Below are positions 59,201 to 64,000 of a stretch of DNA of 64,000 nt, piece by piece. The notes beneath the pieces were generated by a model. It was not told where the DNA came from. It saw nothing but the letters and a program-made list of their open reading frames with translations, and did not search any database. The number at the start of each line of letters is the position of its first letter. The stretch's first letter is position 1. Made by a program: the position numbers and the translations under genes. This stretch comes from Heracleum sosnowskyi (Eukaryota; Streptophyta; Magnoliopsida; Apiales; Apiaceae), in assembly GCA_030848705.1 (NCBI GenBank), contig CM061245.1, positions 44,024,711 through 44,088,710 on the forward strand, given 5' to 3'.

Positions 59201-59315
59201 TCAACCTTGAATCCCCTGTCACTAAATTGGCTGACACTGAGTAGATTGTGCTTCAATCCATCCACAAGAGCAATATCTTCAATGACAACATTTCCAATTT
59301 CCAGACAGCCATATC
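56224..59315 (-). pseudogene. Copia pol of element C (integrase, RT, RNase H)
   Basis: The minus strand gives an almost complete SIRE-type pol. GAG-pre-integrase (IEDIALVDGLKHNLLSVSQF) is cut by the gypsy insertion at 59316. The integrase zinc motif H-H-C-C is in RKHSHLNFKTMN..CEDCQMGKLRR; the catalytic core shows MDLFGPVNV, RSDNGTEF and QQNGVVERKNRTL (D, D, E). RT has KLVPRPKGKSVIETKWVF, VFQMDVKSAFLNGELEEEVY and the YVDD box (QIYVDDIIFGS). RNase H has YSDSDYVGCKIDRKST and STSTAEAEYIAA, and it ends KLADIFTKPLD. Breaks: TAA at 59088-59086, a one-base shift near 58379 and another in the A run 57253-57260. About three lesions in 1 kaa indicates a moderately young copy. Confidence 0.92.
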
Positions 59316-62300
59316 TGTGACGCCCTCCAAACCCGGGGTACAGATTTGAGGAGTCATCCGACCAACGGAACACTATTTAACACATGCATAATATATATAA
59401 AGACACAATTACCCCTTGACCAAGACCGCATCCAGATTATGGCAATGAACACAAGCTACTACAATCTTTTATTATTACAATACCAGTTTTATCAGAGTTA
59501 TTACATCACAACTAAAGTTCAAATCTAGACATTAATCTAGAAAAGCAAAACAACAACTACCCTGCCAATAACAATGACTCGAGGGGCTCTCCTGGCTGCT
59601 GGTGAACTATCGGTCACGCTATGCCAACTCATACTCTCGCTTCACTGGAATAGGGTTAGAAAACAACAAGCAAGAGTGAGCCAAAATTGCTCAGCAAACA
59701 TCAACGAATCATTTCTATCACAGTTGTAAGGATATGAATTTATGATATCAGAATCAACAATATTTAGCTAACACATGCTTTGTATCAATAATGATTGAAG
59801 TAAATAATTAGAATTTGGCTTATACATTTTATTCAAATCAAAGGTTGTGCTGCTGGCCAGCCACGCATCAACCCCGGACTAGCTCATGTCATAGTCCTCT
59901 ACTGGATCCCAGGCCAATCTGGGCCTTAAGTTATTCCGACCATAAATATTGCCCGACCAATTACTGGTCCATTTTTAAAAACACATGCCAAATCTATAAT
60001 AGGGTATAAACAATAACATGCTCAATAAGATAAACTGAATGTATAGTAATTACAAAAGAGCTTCAACTGTTCAGTATCAACGAAGATCGAGAAAGAATCA
60101 TGGAGTAATTTCAATGGTACAGTGTACTCATTCAATAAGGAAATCAATATTGGTAATCGTTAATCAATGACCGTAATCGGTAGTCAAGATGGAAGTCAAA
60201 TAATCAATGGTTGTCAATGATAATCAAAGGATGATAAATAACAACAATAGGTGGTAAACAATAATCAAGTGAATTGGAAATAAGGGTTTCCGATGCAGAT
60301 CAAATCAAAGAATCAAGAATCTCTAAGGAAATGGAATCAGTTGTCCAAATGCGGTTAACAGATTGATAATTTGAATTGTTCTGGGGATAACGGTATTCAA
60401 GTAATCAAGACAATAATAACTTTTATCACAAGTAAGGGCACAGATACTTGCCTGGTCTAAGCTGCTGTTGGATCGACTCTGCTCACTCTACTTTCCCCTT
60501 TCCCTTGCTCCGGGAACTCGATTCTATAATTAAACAACTCATCACAATAAGTCTAACTATTCTCGTTCTACTCTCGACACTTATTCAACCAATAATCACA
60601 TTTAAACAAGTAACCGGTTACGTATCGGACGTCCGGTATAGTTTACGATATTTAAAACTCAGATATTTGCCCTAGTACGGGCATATACAGACTATAAAAC
60701 ACAACACACCATTAATATGAACCATATAGCACTTATAAACATTTTTAAAACATCATACGGAACTTATTCGAATTTTAATAAGTCATTACTAATTTTTAAA
60801 TCAAAAATCGGATTTTTAAATCCAATATAAACATTTAAATGAAAATAAATCAATTAATAAAATTAATTGACACTCTTTAAATACTCAAGCTATTTTTAAA
60901 TAATTAAATAGGCTTGAAAATAATTAAACTGAATTTTTAATTAATTAAATCTAATTAATAATTAATTTTTAAGAATTAATTGATTAAAAGAATTAACCAA
61001 TTAATTAATAAATTAATTATTAATTAAAAATAATTAAAATAATTAAGTTTAATCAATTTTCGGATTTAAAATAATAAATATAATTTATCAGAATTTTTCT
61101 GATATTAAAATATATTTTTAAAATAAAAATATGAATTTTTAAAGTTTTTAAACTATTTTCGAATTAAATTTAAAAATAAAATTCAAAAACAGTTTTCTGA
61201 AAATGAATTAGGGTTTTGAAGATTGAAACCGGGTCGAAAAATCGGGTAAACGGGTCGGGAAGAACAATTCCGGGTCGCCAAGAACAACCCACCGGATTCT
61301 GGGTTTTCCAGAATCCGGCCGGTCTCCGGCCGCCGGAATTCTTCGATTCCGTCCAAACACAAATCAAACCAGAGGGCTTTTGTTCGCCTTTTCAAGCCAA
61401 ACAAAACCCACACATCAAAACATCTGTCCCTAGCCGGAATCGTGCCCAGAATCCGTTCAAAGAATTCTCCGGCAACGACCTCGGCCGGAAACCCGATCTA
61501 CCTATTCCGTACATGAAACTCAAAGATTAATATACCAAAATGAAGCTTATAACTCATACAATAAAAGCCCTTTATCAAAAACAATGTCAGATCAATATCA
61601 AGAACGTACGAATCGAAAGAAGAAATCGGGTCAAAACCCGAAATCAAAACCCGACTAAATTGAACATAAACATGAAATTAAAGCATGGATTCTTGCTAAT
61701 TAGAACCCTAGGAACATGTTAGAAGCAACCAATTGAACGGAGAATCAACAGAATGAAAATCCCCAAATCGAATCAAGAACCCTAGTTATAATTCGAAACT
61801 TGTAAAATCAATATAAAATCGAATACTTACCAGATGATGATGAGGTTGGAAGATTTTGAAACTAGATTTTTGGAGCTTTGATTTGAGTATAAGAACTTCA
61901 AATTTGGACTTCAATAACACTTAGAACGAATTGATTGAAGATCAAGAACACAAAAATAATTTTTGGGAATTTCGGATTTTTTGAGTAATTGCTGAAGATT
62001 TGCTATGAGTTATGAAGTCTGATTTGTCTTTTTATATTTCTGGAAAAATAATACCCCAAATAACATTTTTGGATCGATATTGATTCGTTAGATCGTTTAA
62101 AAACCCTAATTAGGTCAAAAACACGTTTTACGAAAAATAAGGGGTTAAAAAGGTTGATGATTATCCAAATTGATATATATCATTATATAACTAATGCTCA
62201 AGAATACTAGGGCTATAACAACTTCAATATTGATATAGAACGATAAATCCGTCCCCTTAAGCAATTAGGGTTCGGAACGATTTTTCCTTTTTCGGATCAA

Positions 62301-62613
62301 AAATTGAAATTGATTTGCAGAATCAAATAGGTAGGGTTAAATAGAATCCCATAACCCTTTCGATAACGATTCGAATACGAAAGACGAAGAATTAAAAATG
62401 AATGTACGAAATTTCAACGGGGCCTTGAATTATCAAAACGGCTCAAATTTGAAGAAAATTCCAAATGACGAAATTTTTGAAAGGGGCTTCTGACTCACCA
62501 TTTAGCACATAATCACACACTAAATATCATATAATAATATTCCAATATTCCAAAATAAATATTTTAGATTAAATATATCATTTAATCAAATAATAAAATT
62601 CACGGATATTACA
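59316..62613 (-). repeat. 3' LTR (3.3 kb) of the Tekay-like gypsy element
   Basis: Unusually long LTR. The core at 60740-61200 is extremely AT-rich (AATTAATTAA words). 61210-61510 is GC-richer with repeated CCGGAAT and CGGGTC words. Short open frames here show no family. The right end is the 5' side on the minus strand. Confidence 0.85.
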
Positions 62614-62652
62614 TCCTTCCCCCCTTAATAGGATTCTGTCCTCAGAATCAGA

Positions 62653-64000
62653 TCAAGGAAACAACTGGGGATACTTCTCTAACATCTCACTCTCTAACTC
62701 CCAGGTAGACTCTTCTACTTTAGGATTCCTCCACAAAACTCTCACTAACGCTACTGTCTTATTCCTTAGTACTTTCTCCTTACGATCCAATATCTGAATC
62801 GGTCGTTCTACATATGATAAATCTGCCTGGACCTCTATGGGTTCATACTCTATTACATGATTCGAATCTGGTCGATACTTCTTAAGCATAGATACATGAA
62901 ATACATTATGAACGTGCTGCATATGCGGTGGCAATGCCAACTCGTAAGCTACTTCGCCCACTTTCTTCAAAATCTCAAACGGCCCAACATATCTCGGACT
63001 CAACTTCCCTTTCTTTCCAAACCTAACTAATCCTTTCCATGGTGAAACTTTTAGTAACACTTGCTCTCCTTCTTCGAATCCCACATCCTTTCTGGCTAGT
63101 TCCGCATACTTTTTTCTGTCGGTCTTGAGCTGTTATCAATCTTCTCTGAATCAATTGAACCACTTCTTTTGTTCGTTGTACTAGTTCTGGTCCTATCATT
63201 TTCCGTTCACCAACTTCTTCCCAATATACCGGAGATCGACACTTTCGTCCATACAGAGCTTCGTAAGGTGGCATTCCGATGCTCGCGTGAAAACTATTAT
63301 TATATGAAAATTCCACCAAGGGTAGATGATCGTCCCAACTGCCTTCAAAGTCAAGTGCACATGTCCTAAGCATATCTTCAATAGTCTGAATTGTCCTTTC
63401 GCTTTGACCGTCCGTCTGCGGATTATAAGCCGTACTCATTCTCAACTCGGTGCCTAAACACTCTTGAAAACTCCTCCAAAATCTTGAATTGAATCGAGGG
63501 TCTCTATCAGACACTATCGATACTGGAACTCCATGTCGTACTACGATTTATTTTATGTAAATATGAACTAACTTATCCAGCGAGAATCTCTCGTTAATCG
63601 GAAGAAAATGCGCAGATTTCGTCAATCGATCCACGATAACCCAGATGGCATCATGGTTAGCTTTTGTTCTAGGCAATCCTACTACAAAGTCCATCGTAAT
63701 GTGTTCCCACTTCCATTCGGGAATTTCCAATGGTTGAAGTAATCCACTTGGTCTCTGATGTTCCGCCTTAACTCTTTGACACGTAAAGCATTTACTTACC
63801 CATTCCGCAATCTCTCTCTTCATATCTGGCCACCAAAAGTTCGTCTTAAGATCTCGATACATTTTCGTACTCCCTGGATGAATTGAATACTTCGAGTTAT
63901 GTGCTTCGTGCAAAATCTCACTTTTCAGTTCCGTTACGTTAGGTATCCATATCCGAGAAGCAAATCTCAAGATCCCTTTGTCGTCCGGTTGGCTACATAT
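62653..64000 (-). pseudogene. Gypsy integrase and chromodomain tail (Tekay-like)
   Basis: Minus strand, from the window edge: a zinc-binding region (HEAHNSKYSIHPGSTKMY..CFTCQRVKAEH), then the integrase core with ITMDFVVGLPRT, VSDRDPRFNSRFW and DGQSERTIQTIEDMLR (D, D, E all present), then a GPY/F-type module (RYVGPFEILKKVGEVAYELA) and a chromodomain-like tail (YVERPIQILDRKEKVLRN; VLWRNPKVEESTWELE). Two breaks are visible: an in-frame TAA near 63551 in IYIK-stop-IVVRHG, where relatives have Glu, and a one-base insertion near 63113 before the GPY/F module. RT and protease lie outside. The tail is the part thought to direct integration into heterochromatin in this clade. Confidence 0.92.

Larger units (their letters stand above)
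48678..59315 (-). mobile_element. Copia element C (SIRE-like), minus strand, 5' part outside the window
   Basis: From right to left (5' to 3' on the minus strand): pol (59315-56224), small ORF (55820-55563), env-like remnant (54894-49826), polypurine tract, 3' LTR. It inserted into the LTR of element D at 48677 and was itself hit by a Tekay-like gypsy element at 59316, inside the GAG-pre-integrase region. Gag and 5' LTR should lie beyond the gypsy insertion. Confidence 0.88.
59316..64000 (-). mobile_element. Tekay-like gypsy (chromovirus) element, 3' part
   Basis: Inserted in element C. Its 3' LTR spans 59316-62613 (3298 bp), starting TGTAATATCCGTG and ending GGAGGGCGTCACA on the minus strand. 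The polypurine tract TTAAGGGGGGAAGGA (62628-62614) precedes it and pol follows to the window edge. The 5-bp ATATC at 59311-59315 should be one copy of the target duplication; the other lies outside. The long LTR and the CHDII-type chromodomain tail point to the Tekay clade. Confidence 0.88.

Noticed and set aside
61170..61722. Open frames inside the 3.3-kb gypsy LTR
   Set aside because: Overlapping frames on both strands of a GC-richer LTR segment, without family similarity.

Overview
This 64 kb window is nuclear DNA of a flowering plant. Its genes have spliced introns with GT/AG borders, AT-rich intergenic DNA, and plant-type mobile elements: CACTA, Pack-MULE, Helitron, copia with an env-like ORF, Tekay-like gypsy and plant LINEs. 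A large, repeat-rich eudicot genome fits best; the species cannot be fixed from the sequence. Only two ordinary host genes are clear: a bHLH transcription factor of the subfamily with the [20 protein letters not shown] block (minus, 2003-4179, 8 coding exons) and a secreted RNase T2 (minus, 30413-31318, 2 exons). Almost everything else is mobile DNA, much of it nested.

Layout: 1-390, LINE fragment (minus). 2003-4740, bHLH gene and its 5' flank. 4800-6160, second degraded LINE (minus). 6965-10441, third LINE (plus) with an inverted 5' part and a poly(A) end. 10693-10802, isolated near-perfect hairpin. 11239-18165, LTR element with gypsy-type gag (minus) whose interior holds the 3' end of a copia-like element, including one 1.2 kaa env-like ORF. 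18267-29382, a complete CACTA (En/Spm) transposon with terminal inverted repeats, a TGT target duplication and three open, spliced genes. 30413-31400, RNase T2. 31400-34240, AT-rich DNA with a foldback MITE, a Helitron and a TA microsatellite. 34241-46648, a Pack-MULE carrying a hypoxanthine-guanine phosphoribosyltransferase (HGPRT) fragment and split by an 11.3 kb copia element (34472-45773) whose LTRs are almost identical although its genes are dead. 46776-47600, Helitron-like and SINE-like remnants. 47698 to the end, a nest: copia LTR (D) interrupted by a SIRE-like copia element (C, minus), itself interrupted at 59316 by a Tekay-like gypsy element that runs off the window.

The CACTA element is the best candidate for a working, partly undescribed system. 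It has a divergent pair of genes: an 11-exon TNPA-type gene on the minus strand (PB1-like N-terminus, Transposase_24-type middle, Tnp1-type C-terminus, predicted 767 aa) and a 3-exon TNPD transposase on the plus strand (predicted 1086 aa, D-D-E residues visible). Between them lie three copies of a 174-bp repeat. A GRF-zinc-finger/transmembrane ORF follows 140 bp after TNPD, and a well-formed alternative intron would fuse it in frame to the transposase. A second theme is that each of the SIRE-like copia elements carries its own short word repeated through LTR, spacer and coding DNA: TTCGATAGTTTT hairpins, GCTGTCA/TGACAGTA, or TCAGGAT.
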